Notes under the pieces: generated by a model | Seen by the model: the letters and a program-made list of their open reading frames with translations, nothing else | Database searches by the model: none | Told to the model about the DNA's origin: nothing | Position numbers and translations under genes: made by a program | Shown here: positions 11,447 through 23,200 of the stretch, one piece after another | Layout: each line of letters opens with the position of its first letter | Position numbering within the stretch: position 1 is the stretch's first letter | Source of the DNA: Acanthaster planci | Lineage: Eukaryota; Echinodermata; Asteroidea; Valvatida; Acanthasteridae | Direction of reading: 5' to 3' | DNA: 43,822 nucleotides | Assembly (NCBI RefSeq): GCF_001949145.1 | Contig: NW_019091412.1 | Location: 1,550,891 to 1,594,712 of the forward strand

Positions 11447-11479
11447 TTGAATTCCCCCGACGGACGTCCGGCCGCGAGA

Positions 11480-14400
11480 ATGTTTTATGGAGATGCCAGC
11501 ATTGACAACCCTGCAGCAAGTGATGTAAGTATAAATTATCATAATGTACCTTTTCTGGTTGTGATACTGCCTCTACCATGTACCAATCATCATTCAGTAC
11601 ATAAACTAGCCGCAGACACCAGCATGCATGCTGTTACTAGAGCTAGGTCTTGGTCTTCACTCCATTGTAAATGCGTAGAGACGGGTAGACAGAAGACCTA
11701 GCCGTAGCTCTGGAAGCCCGTTTCAGACATACAGTCGCTCGTACGTACATGCGCGCACGGGGCCGGGGGGGATACGAGGGTACATGATGTCGTCATCTGG
11801 CGCGCTGGTATGCAAATCACGCAAATGCATCGGGACGTGAACTTTGAAGAACGGTATAATGCTTGACTGTTTTGCAGCTTGCGTGATGTTTTGTGGTGCT
11901 ATTAGACCTACTGCTACTTCAAAGTAAGGTAGTAAAGAAAAAACAAACAAAAGAAACAGGTGAATCGAGTCTCCTATTGGAGCCGAATCGAGTACATGTA
12001 TTGGAAAACGGCCTTTATACATAAAAATAATAAAATTTTAAAAATCATCATGTAGAAAGCTCCATACTTAGTCCAGTGCCATCAAGTATATAGTTTTAAA
12101 AAGTGAAACCTTTTTCGGAACTTGTTGTTAAGAGACACATTTTTCCGACTTTGTGTGTAAGAGATACATTTCTTCCCGAAGTTCGTTTGTTAAAGATACC
12201 AGTTCTTTCTGATGACCTGTACTCTTTGGAAACATTTTCTAAAACAAGGTAAGATTTTTTTAAAATAACATTTGTATTAAATTTTAATGACACATATTTT
12301 GCAAGTTAACTTTTATAAGATAAATACTGTCAAATTCGGATTTTTTCTCACAAAAGTAGTCTTCACACAATACAACTCGTGGCAATGAACTCAAAAAGGT
12401 CTCTAAAACCGGAACTTAACCGGAAAAATAAAAGATTTGTTTCAAAAAATAGAAACACCATTTCCATTCATAGATATTACGAGAACATGTTTTTAGGATG
12501 ATACATATCTAGGAAAAAAATGCCTCGTAAAAACAGAGTTGAAAAAAAATTTAATGCAGAAAAACGCACTTTAAAAATATACGTCACGTTTTGGAAATAC
12601 ACGCGTGTTTGACGGCACTCCGTGGCTTTCGCACGCGCGGCAGCCACATATTAAGTGTAGCGCCCTCTTTTGTCACGGATAGACTACACGCAAACGAGTA
12701 TGCACAGACGGGGCGCAAGGCCTTAAGGAGGTACAAGTTGACAGGAGGGGGTGGTTCTGAAAAGCCATCAATTTTGCTGTTGTCAGTACTTGATTGCTTT
12801 GTTTAGTTTGAGGGATACCCCGGACTTACCCTTGAGTAAGCTTTAGTTGTTATATAGGCCTGCTCCTTTAATTCAGACGCAAGTAAAACAAACCAACAAA
12901 ACAAGAAACAAAAGAAAAACTGAAAACTACCATGAGGAAACTTAACCCAACCTTCCATGACCTTTTTGAACTTTACTTTCTGCTCAGGCATTTTTTTAGC
13001 CAGTTTAAAGGAAAGGTAAATTTAAAGGATTGGAAGGTGGAACAAATTAAGTTCGATCGTTTTATGTCATTACATCTAACTATTATAATTATTAGCCAAA
13101 ATGCGACTTATCCGGCCCCCCAAATAATGACCAGAAATCGCTGAACCACAGTGCGTTTTCGGTACGCCTGCTGCTAATGACTTTTGGCCCTACTTTATGC
13201 ATGATCGACGTCAGAGAGTATGAACGTTGTTACGGTTACTTTAAAACCTGCTACTCAACTTACTGTGTTGGTTATTGTTTAACACTCAGGCTGAAATTTT
13301 GTCACGGTTCGAAGACTTTCCCCTCAGGGTCACCGCTTATAAATTGAGCGCCCATATGTGCGCTATGTACCACGGGCAGTTCCCAATGGACCACATAGAA
13401 TGTTTATTGTTACTGGGGAGATTTGGACTATTGGGCGCTTTCAAGAAGTACAGCACGTAACGATGCATTAGCGTTGAGGATTTGACATATGCAGAACTGT
13501 ACGTTTCTTCAATTCTAAATTTAATTTCCTGCTCTTTTTTTCGAGTCTGACCTCATGATGGTGAACTGCAGGTTTTGTATGTTAATGGTCATGGTGGTAT
13601 GAGATCGTTGAACCAAGGTAAGCCACCCAAGTTCGAGAAGTTGGGCCAGGTCCACACAACTTCAGCAAACAGCAAAACCTTGAAAGGAACAATGATACAT
13701 ATGGCTGACGGCCTGCACATTTTTTGTCTGCGTAAACCGGTCGAAGTGCGCACGGTACAACAGACTTTATCTAGTCCTAGGCCTGGTTACCGTTTACGGT
13801 AGGCCTAGTAGTACCTACTAGTACTACTACTAAAAGTTTCAACACACGAGCCGTTTCACTTTGGGGTTTGACGGGTTGATTTCTGTGTCCAAAGCATGCC
13901 GTTCCGGCATCAAGGTTCGCAAAATTTGCTCTTCTGTAGACTACGTTTTTGAGGAGATTGTGGCTAATAAGAGAGGTGCATAACGGACCTTGTGTAGGCA
14001 ACTTCGTTGTCATGGTTATAAACTGTTTAATATAGGGATGTAGGCCCATATAAAAATGAAAGTTCATGACATACGTGTACTTTGTCATGTTTGTTTATTT
14101 TGCCCTGCATTATTTTGTTTTAAATTGTATTTGCCATCAGAAATCAATAATTTGTCCTAAAAGTTGAGTTTAGCTGGGAGTAGGACTAGGAGGACAGTGC
14201 AGTCATGCAGTACATGTAGCCTACATGTGGGTACTGCACAGGGTGTCAAGTGATGTCCATTTGTGGAAATCTTCTCAATTTCCCTTCAGTCCCTTCAAAA
14301 TGGACACTTGTCCACTTGGTTTTAAGTAGGGTTGTATTTTTATTTTATATTTAGTAACTGGTATTATTATCAGTTGTTTTGATAGGGGTGTAGGATTTTT

Positions 14401-17251
14401 AATGCTTTGTGAATTCTTATTTGGGCTTTGTACTAATGGCCAACCATAGTTTTAGCAGCCACTTGTACTGAGTTGTAGGAAAAGTATGACTGTGACATCA
14501 TAAGAGCAGATTGTATAAACTCTTGTCTTGGTCGTGTTGACACATATTGTACAACATGATTAATGTGTGGAGTTTGACAGAATTGGGTTCAATGTACTTA
14601 CTGGGGTTGAGTTCTGCATTCAGGCTTCATGATTTCTGAGTTCTATAAACACCAACAAGGTAGTCTTACAAAAAAAGGGTCCAAGACGGTCAGGAATGAT
14701 CAGGACTCACACTGGTCTTCCTTGTAATTAAACCCCTCTCCTGGCTAAAAATCCTCCAAAGAAAAAGAACCCTTTTTATCCTTTTTAAACTTTATAGTGT
14801 TGATGAAACTTAAAAATGTTTTGGGGGTAAATGCAGAACCCAAAGTAAGTTTCAACAACACAGGCCTTCTAGATCCATTTACAGTAAGCTTACATACATC
14901 CTTCCCTCAGCCAATATGAAAAGGTACCAGTACAAGCATCCAGCTCTTGGCAATTGCTTACAACAGAAGAATTATTCCTAAGTTATCAGGAATGCAACTT
15001 TTCCTCGGATCTGCTGATTTCCCCATTGTTCACTTCACACTCATGCCAATGAAAATGGCAAAACTCTGTACAATGTCTTGTAAAGATTAATTGGAATTTC
15101 CTCATTTTGTTAAAGTCCAGGTTGCATTCCTTCAGGTACATGTACATGTAAGTTAAAAATTCTTAAATTATTTCAAAAAAATACTTTGTTGTAATCCAGA
15201 GATGAATGACATCTGCATGTTCATTTTAGTGACAGTACTTTTCTATCATGTCTGTACCCCGAGGCGTACATAAATGTGTGATGTACTTCACTTGTGCCTC
15301 TTTCATAGGAGATAAAATGACATTGACACCTGTGCATACAGTTTTCATACATGTACCGTAGTTTCTCCATTACCCGTGAACTTTCCTTAGAAATGTGGTT
15401 CTCTAAATTCTCATGAATAGGGCTCCAGGTTGCTAAGATTTTGTGCTTGACATGTACATGTATGCACTGTGCAGTGTGCATCCATTTTCATTTACAAAAT
15501 CTGTTATCTAAAATAGCCTGCAGGTTGTCCAAAACACCCAAGATACTGGAGAGTTCTACCTTCTCACAGCAGGCACCCTCTTATCCTGCTGGGTATTTAA
15601 ATAGATTATGAGGATTTTTGATGCATTGTTACTGAACATCCTTGCTGCTTGCTCACCCTTAAAAAACTCAATGTGCACCATATAAAGAGCCATGGTAGTA
15701 TGGTCAGTTATCCCAGCTAAGCTAATCCCTTAAGATTGATTCAGGTGGAAGTCCTTCAAGTATTGACCCTGAGGCTGAAACCATAGTAAATATAAAGACT
15801 GGAACCCACTAAGAATCTATACTTACTGTGGACACACGGGCAGGACATACAAAATTTTGGGGTGGTTCAGTTTTTTGTCCTTTACGTGAGCGTACAAATT
15901 GTGTAAGCTTCTGGAAAGGTTTACAGTTTGTGTGCGCTTTCATAAATTTGAAAAAAAGGTGGAATGGCTGTCATCATTTTCATTTTTTTTGGAATGCGGA
16001 GGAGCCAGGGGTGTGTACACTTGTGAAGAGGCATGGTAGAAATGGATGATTCCATGGTATGGTTTAAGTTCTGGTAATCCTGTCAAATTCTCAGATAGGT
16101 ACAGTACTGTATGGAGGCTTTTCCTTTTAAAGCATATCAAGAGGTTTCAGACTTTTAAAAGTTCATAACTTCGATCAATTTACACATTTTGAATCCACAT
16201 TTCAACCTAAACAATCAATGAATTTGGCAAACGCATGTACATGTCTATTGCAGACTATCCACTTTATAAAGGTCAGTCAGAGTCACCTTTTCCCATTCAA
16301 AAGTGACTTTTCCTTGCTTGCTATCAATGACAAACCTTTACAATCTAACTGTAATGCTTACATTTCACCCTGCCAACACACTTTCAGTGCCAAAAGGCAA
16401 ACATTGCTAGAGTGGCCCATGGCATTGTGCCAATATTTAAACAGCGTTATGGTCCTTATGTGGAGGTTACGGTTGATTGAGTCTGCCTGGGAGATATTGC
16501 TTTCAGTAGTAGAATGGTTTATAAAAGCAACAAGGGTTTGTTTGGAAAAGCACTAGGTTGTTTTGTAATCTTGGGCAGCCTTGCCTGCCTTATTATTAAT
16601 ACTGTTGACAATTGTACATGTAGGTCAGATAAAAACTGAAATCCGGATAAGATCACATCAGCTACTTGTATTACAAGAAGTTACTCTTATCAAAATGAAC
16701 CATGTTGTCTGTGTATCCCAGCAAACTTCTTTGAATTTCAGACACCAACTGTAACCATGACAGGAGCTCATTGTGATTTGCTGTATGTGTACAGGTGGTT
16801 GGCTAACTGTTAACAACTTCACCGTTTTGAAAACAAATAAAGGTGTACAAACACTAACTGTGCCCTCTTTCTACAAGGTGAAGTACCTTTATCATAGCAT
16901 AAATTGAGGACCGTAGTTGGCATTGTTCCCCACAGTTACAAATTTTACATTCAGGTCATTTTTGTAAATTTTGTTTGAAGCATTTCCTTATAATTAGATG
17001 AGGATCTTGAAAATGAAGGCAGCCCCTTCAGGGCATGTATGTTAATTGTTTATTGAGTTAAAATGAACGTTTCGTAAATGTTTCAGACTGTAGATCTTGT
17101 GTTTAGTAATCGTACATACAGTGCACCTGTATTGTTTACTGGTGTGTGTTGTGATAATGTCACAGAATAGTGATCCCAGACTTTGTTTTCCTCAGGTATT
17201 GAAGCGGTGCTAGCTGCCAAAGCTGCCAGATTTAGAATTCAAGATTTGTAG
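11480..17251 (+). CDS. Possible spliced small protein, 48 residues, upstream of the LRR gene
   Basis: Three candidate exons join in one frame: 11480-11524 (ATG after GCGAGA, donor GTAAGT), 13572-13617 (acceptor CTGCAG, donor GTAAGC) and 17196-17251 (acceptor TTTTCCTCAG, stop TAG at 17249-17251). The lengths 45+46+56 give 147 nt, exactly 49 codons. The product starts MFYGDASIDNPAASD, has a short Gly-rich middle and ends in an Ala-rich, probably helical segment (IEAVLAAKAARFRIQDL). No signal peptide, membrane segment or known domain. The third exon runs on without an intervening donor into the ATG of the large LRR gene at 17283, so this may be a spliced upstream ORF, the first cistron of a two-cistron message, or a separate small gene. 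It could also be chance, since the ORF is short. Confidence 0.45.
11629..11727. repeat. Dispersed repeat family D, copy 2
   Basis: Matches the copy at 9755-9850 over about 95 bp, with the same palindromic ends (AGAGCTAGGTCTTGGTCTTC and AGACCTAGCCGTAGCTCTGG). Lies in the first putative intron after the exon at 11480. Confidence 0.75.
11728..13571. other. Noncoding DNA between putative small exons
   Basis: No gene recognised on either strand. At 12115-12225 there is a degenerate tandem repeat of about three 36-40 bp units (pattern TTCGGAACTTGTTGTTAAGAGACACATTT and variants with GTAAGAGATACATTT). The rest is AT-rich with short ORFs lacking features. Confidence 0.45.
13618..17195. other. Putative large intron, mostly unique AT-rich DNA
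   Basis: If the exons at 13572 and 17196 are joined, this is a 3.6-kb intron. No exon with convincing splice sites and coding character was seen on either strand. It contains the foldback element at 14989-15133. Confidence 0.4.
14989..15133. mobile_element. Small foldback element, family with a second copy near 41 kb
   Basis: Ends AGGAATGCAAC and GTTGCATTCCT are inverted repeats. Internal blocks (GCAACTTTTCCTCGGAT, GATTTCCC, TTCACTTCACACTC, TGTAAAGATT) recur in the same order at about 40990-41120. Non-autonomous element without an ORF. Confidence 0.6.
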
Positions 17252-17282
17252 CTGAATAGTACTTTGGGATGTTACTTTGAGA
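17196..17282 (+). other. 5' leader segment of the LRR gene inside a spliced exon
   Basis: A strong polypyrimidine tract and acceptor (CTTTGTTTTCCTCAG at 17181-17195) place an exon start at 17196, 87 bp upstream of the LRR-gene ATG at 17283. The message therefore probably has at least one upstream noncoding or small-ORF exon. The ATG context is TTGAGAATGAG, with A at -3. Confidence 0.65.
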
Positions 17283-20200
17283 ATGAGTGGAGTTTATCAC
17301 GTGTACTTTGCGTTGGTACTTGCTGCTTTGATTCGCGTCCCAGGAACTTCTGCTTATTTCTACGGTGCAGATTACTGGAATCTGCGATATGGAGCGCATG
17401 GAATCAACTATGAAACAGGTACAATGTATGTGTGTATCTTTGTAGAGCCCAGTATTTACATGTAATGACAAAACAAAATTGTAAGGTTTTTATAATGCAG
17501 CTGTTTAATTTACTTGGCTTATGGCATCAATCAGGCACTGAAAAAGCAAGTTCACTGAGAGGATGCTCAGAGAATAAGACATGGCTTAACAGTTACTTGG
17601 AAGTGACATGAGACTCTGTCCAAATCTACATCTGACTGTGGCTATTGCATGGATTATCTTTGTAGAGTCCTGTATTTAATAACAAACACAAAATTGTAAG
17701 GTTTTTATTTAGATGTTCATCTTACGGCATCATCAATCGGGCATTGAAAAAGCAACTTCATAGAGTGGATGTTGGGAGAATAGAACATGGCTTACTGTTT
17801 GTTGGAGATGACATGAGACCCGGCCTGTCCAAATCAACTGGCTATGGCTTAGAGTACTTGAGGTGCCTATGGAAATTGTTGCCGCCAACAAGATGCTAGC
17901 TGTTAGCATACACATAAATGCAACCTGGGCAGATCCAGGACCAAATTTTTGAAGGGGAATGAGTTGTTTTGGGGGCTGGGGGTTAAAAATTCTTTTGTGT
18001 AACCTTACCTGTCAGTCTTTTCTAAGGTTTGATGAGGCTTCGTTTTGGACAAAAAAATTGCCTTTCATTATATCTCCAATAAAAAAAAATGGGGGGCTCC
18101 TTTTTTTGGGGGGGGCACATGGCCCCCCCTCCTGATCCTCCGTTGTTTGAATGTGTACATGTACACTTCAGCCACAGTCCTGTGTGTACGTTGTGCGTAC
18201 ACAGCATGAAACCTGCTGTGTTAAATATTTAGTCCCTTTTCCAACTGATCACATCTCTGTAGGTTCTGATATGTTCAACGGCCTTTGGTCGGCGGCGTCC
18301 AGTCTTAGTGGGGGCTACGGACGGCCAACATCAGACTATAGTGCAAGGTCTTGCACCTGTACCTGTAACGAGATGGCAATGACGGTAGATTGCACAGGGA
18401 CAACCTCAGTGTAAGCTAGATTTAATCGATTTGTATGTCGGACCATTGAAGAGGATCTTTGAGGAAAACACCCAAAGCCTGAATTTCTAAAAGTTGTCCT
18501 TGAGTTGTAAACAGTTTCTCTGCTTGGACAGGCTATACATCACAAACCTTGTGCAATCTGACCAATCACAAGGCCTGTTCTATCAGCCTGCAAAGGATTG
18601 TGGGTGTTTCCAGGACGCGAGTTGCTTTTCGTAAACATTGGAGCATATGGAACAAACACGGACTGAAACGTTCCGCTTGCAGAAATTTGATTGGCTGTGC
18701 ATAAAAAACAAAAACCATTGCAGACATCATCTATAAGTTCTAAAACAGGTTGTACTGATTCAATAAGAAATTTATTGTAGCCAACTTGACATAAGATTGA
18801 AAATTGGACAAAATTAACGGTATTTTGGCGATGACCATTGAAACATTGTAGAGGCATGGGGAAAGGTCACTGCACGCCCATATGTGGTAATACTCCTGAC
18901 TTATCTACCTTGAGCACAGGCATCCCCTCATTGGTTGAAAAGAACCATGTTGGTGGGGAGTGTTCATTTTGTTGGTAGTCATGCAACTGTAACGTGTGCA
19001 TTTCATAGTCATTTGTGAACCAGTTAGGTGTAGTTCCAACCAAAGGAGCCTCCGTTGCTGAGAAAATTGCACCCTCTATTGGTCATGCTCAAGGCCTATA
19101 ATCCCGTCTAAAAACTGTGGTACATGGAAATGTTAAGAAACCCCAGAGTAACTTCCATACATTTCAACCTTACGTTTCTTCTGACGTGGCACACAGGACT
19201 CTGAAGAACTACATCTTTGATAATGTGACCATCAACACTTTCCACCCCGACACTACAGAGATGTAAGTAAATTGATTTATGCCGTGCACTGTGTGAAAGG
19301 GTCTGGTAAATGAAGTTATGAACAAGACGTGATGAGTATGCATGCTGTGGTCAACTATTTGGAATTATTCGTCAAGGACTGTGGGGCTTGTTTCCACTGT
19401 TTATTCTCAACAGGAGTTTTGTTGTCAGGAATATCATCCAAAGGAGCACTTTCATGTTGTATGATAAGAAGTAATTGTGTTAGATGGTGGTAAAGTGGTA
19501 AATGTTGAAATGAGAAACAGTTGCATCTGAAAGAAAAGTGAGTGTTCACAAGATGTGATTGCAGTGGTTACAGGTGGAAAGGCGTGCGGTAGCACCATAC
19601 GAAGGAATTTATCTCTCTTGTGAGTATGTGTGGTTCAGAAAAGAACCCGGAGTGTAATGTTGCTGTCCTTCACCATGAATAGCCTGAAATCCCATTGCAG
19701 TGATTATCAATTGACTTGGACTAGCAGGCCTTTCGCAAATTTAATTTGAATAAAATGTGGTACTTATGATTCTTTAAATTCACGTGAACATAACCATTTG
19801 AATTCTTGTACTAAAGACACTGTTGCTATAGTTCCTGTTTCAGGGCAAGATTTTGCTTAATTACATAAGAGACGCTTTGCACCAATACACTGTTTCCAAT
19901 AGATAAGAAGAGCACAAAGGAACCAGTCCTTTCCAGAGATGGTGGCCGCTGTGGAAAAGCTTGCCCCGAATCAGGACGTATGGCAACAGTGTCTTTAGTC
20001 TGGGGAATTCAGAGTGTTACATGTATGTGCCACTAGATACATCTAACTCAGAGTACGAGACTTAATTCAAATTTAACTCGCAAACGGCTTATTGAGCCAT
20101 GCTGTATTGATGTTGTAATTAAGTCTTTTGTCTTGTGAAATATTTGAACTCATTGCTACATTAACTTAACACTCCTCAGTCCTCCAACAGATGAAGGATT

Positions 20201-23200
20201 GAGGAGTGTTAGGGTAAAGGTCACACATACAGTAGGCCTCTGTAGCTACATCCCAGCCTATTGTAATGGAAATACTGGTCTTGTTATTATTAATGTGAGT
20301 TGTTTTAATATCTTTAAACCAGAACTATTGTTGGGAATGCCAAGAATGTTGACAGGGATGCATTCCGGCTTCTGACCAAGCTCACAAAATTGTAAGTTCT
20401 CCGGAAACTGTTTGGTCTATGAATGCGTCTTTGATTTGAAGTTCTGTTTTCGTGTCTACTTAATGCTGTAATTACTTGCTATGCATGCACTTGTATGGAG
20501 ACCGTGCTGTGAAATAATTTTTAAAAATTTATTTGTTGTATTTGTCTGCAGGTATAAGTTATGGAAATAGTGAGATTTTCATCCGTTTCATTGAGTAAAT
20601 GTGGAATAGATTTTGAAACTGAGGTGTGTTTAATGCATGATTTGGTTCCTTTTTTAGGACAATTCACAATACAGGAATGTCAGTCTTTCCAGATTTGTCC
20701 AACTGTACAAGTTTAGAGGAGCTGTAAGTATTTGCATGCTTCTTCCAATTTCTAAACCCGTTTACCCTACTTTTGTAGGCAAAGCCATTTATTGTTCCTT
20801 GTTTATTCCTGTGAGCTTTGGTTTTCTATTTCTTTTTCAGAGATCTAACCAGGAACAATATTAACCTTTCTCCGTCCACCTACAAGGTCATCACGTTTCC
20901 CAACACCTTGAAGCGAGTGTAAGTCCAATGAAACCAGCAGTGAGCCTCTTTTTCCAAAATTACCACGATGCTGTGCCTTTATGTTGGAAAACAAAGTCAG
21001 GGCAGTTAAAAGAAGACCATGTTTCACTTCTGGAAACCTGATTTTTTTGATACAGTTGAAGCTGTTAGGTTGTTCTCATTTTGTTATGAAGAATTTTTCA
21101 ATCTAGAAATGTTTCTCTAAGAAAGAGTTCCATCCTTAATATTCATCGATCCTCCCAATTTGCCCAAGCATAGCAGTTTATACTTCTGTCACTTTCTGTT
21201 TCAATCTTGGTTTTGTAGAATGTTTAACCTCATTCGTTTTGGCTTCTTAGGAGTTTGATGGAAAATAGCATCAATTGGCTTCCATCTGGGTTTTTCTCTG
21301 GGACCAGAATTGAATATCTGTGAGTATAGATTGCCCTTAGCATCTTGTGAAATGTTCTTTATTTTTTGATTTTCATGAAGTTTTGGTTGGGAGTGCCGAT
21401 TGTAACTAGCATAAGCACCTGTAGAATACTTGTGATAAGTAGAGGAATACACTTGTTGAGTACTTTGAAAGCACTGACTACGATACTGCCGTTATTAAGA
21501 ATTCTTTGTTTGTACTTTTGATAAACTTTGTAGAACTATTTGAGATCGCATATAGCAATAAAAGAAAGTTTGTTGATTTTTTTTCTCCACAGTGGTCTAA
21601 GCATGAACTCACTGGCGTCATTTCCTAGCGATTCTCTACAAAACATGAAGAATCTCACCTTCCTGTCACTGGATGCTAACCAGCTCACGTCAGTCTCTAA
21701 GAGAAACCTTCTTGCTCTGGTGCCATCCCAGATTCAACACCTGTGAGTTAGGCCAATTAATGGACTTTAAATTCAATTTGCCACATCAATGTGATGATTA
21801 AGTATGTCACAGATGCCAAACCCAATTTAACATCTTTAAGTTGATCCAGCAATGAATGTAAATCCATTCATCACCTGTCAGTTTATTCAACATGACTTCA
21901 AGATGATAAAACTAGCAAGATAAAGGTTGATCAGTGTTTTTCTATTTGATCAGACACTGAGTTCATGCAATGGAGTTTAAATGTGACTGGTTTCCTTCCC
22001 CCATGATATTCATTATGAGCACAGACGTCGTTTCTTACTGTAGATTGAATTCGTAATGTGCTTTCATCTTCTGTAGCAACCTAAGCAATAACATGATCAG
22101 CTACATCGCACCCAAGGCACTGACTCAGTTGAAGCTGCTGAAGATTTTGTAAGTATAATTCACTCCTTGCTTGGAAGAAACTGTTTTGTACTGTTCTACA
22201 ATTTACATTTTGCAATCATTAGATTCTTTTTTTTTCTTTTGCTAATAAACTTTTATTAATAAAACTGTCTTAGGTAAAAGGTCAGGATTGTTACTGAACA
22301 ATACGTTTGGGTTATAAGTGCTTGGCATCACACTTGTGTGGGTGTTCATAAACTTACTGCAGGCATGCATTTGGACAAGTCAAAACGGTGAAAAACACCC
22401 CACTGGTTGGTAGGCTTTTGGCCTGTGTCTGGTGTTCAGTCTGGTCTTGTAACTGGTCTTTGTCTGGTCTCGTGTTTGGTCTTGTGACTGGTCTTGTGTC
22501 TGGTCTTGTGATTATCTTGTCTATCGCACTGCTAATGAGTTGGGGAAATGCTAACATTTGTGCTAAAATTGCTCCTTTTTTCAGAGAGTTACACAGGAAT
22601 TTTCTCACAGATCTTCCATCGCAAACCATCGATAATATTCCCCAGCTGTTGCACTTGTAAGTAGACCCTGTCTTTAGAGAAGAACCTGCCCTCCCCTGAA
22701 CAGCATAAGGCCAATAATTAATTTGTTACAATACAAAGGTTAATTCTAGCACTCAGTTTTGAGCTTCAGTCTTTGAGTTTGTGTGTCCACCTGTTCGTCT
22801 CGTTGCCAAATTGGTGTTCCTATCTGATACGATATCAGGTTTTCAGAAATTTGATATTTGTCAGGCAGTGTGGACAGGTTATCATACTTAACATTGTCAG
22901 ATCATCTTCATCCCTGATATTCCTTATCTCATCCTTTTAGTCAGAGGAATATATCTGAGCGAGGATGGGAATGGATGCCTTAGCATATCAGGTGTAACAA
23001 ATAATGTCTTGTATTTTACTGCTGATGATAAAAATTGTCACTGTGGCATTATGTAAACAGAATTGTTTATTTGGTTTTTTTTTCAGGGATCTGAGCTACA
23101 ACAGGTTACAGGTCCTAAGAGCTAAGGCTGTGACAAATCTGCCGTATCTCAGAACTTTGTGAGTAGAATTTTACAAAGACACAGGTGGTCCATTCTTTGA

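Larger units (their letters stand above)
17283..18410 (+). other. Signal peptide and LRR N-terminal cap exons of the LRR gene
   Basis: Exon 17283-17418 encodes a hydrophobic leader (VYFALVLAALI, then VPGTSAYF) with a likely cleavage site after TSA near residue 24. It ends in phase 1. Exon 18263-18410 completes a Ser/Gly/Tyr-rich linker and a CTCTCNEMAMTVDC motif, the Cys arrangement of an LRRNT cap. It ends in phase 2, the phase used by all following LRR exons. Confidence 0.85.

Noticed and set aside
13275-13460. 61-residue ORF, no repeats, open on the plus strand
   Set aside because: No splice partners, domain features or codon pattern beyond chance.
16218-16556. 112-residue ORF on the plus strand
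   Set aside because: Composition is not protein-like, no motif; lies in a putative intron and looks like chance.
22354-22660. ORFs on both strands, rich in TRPDTRPVTRP or LVFGLVTGLV
   Set aside because: Translations of the GGTCTTGTG minisatellite; the real LRR exon in this region is 22585-22656.
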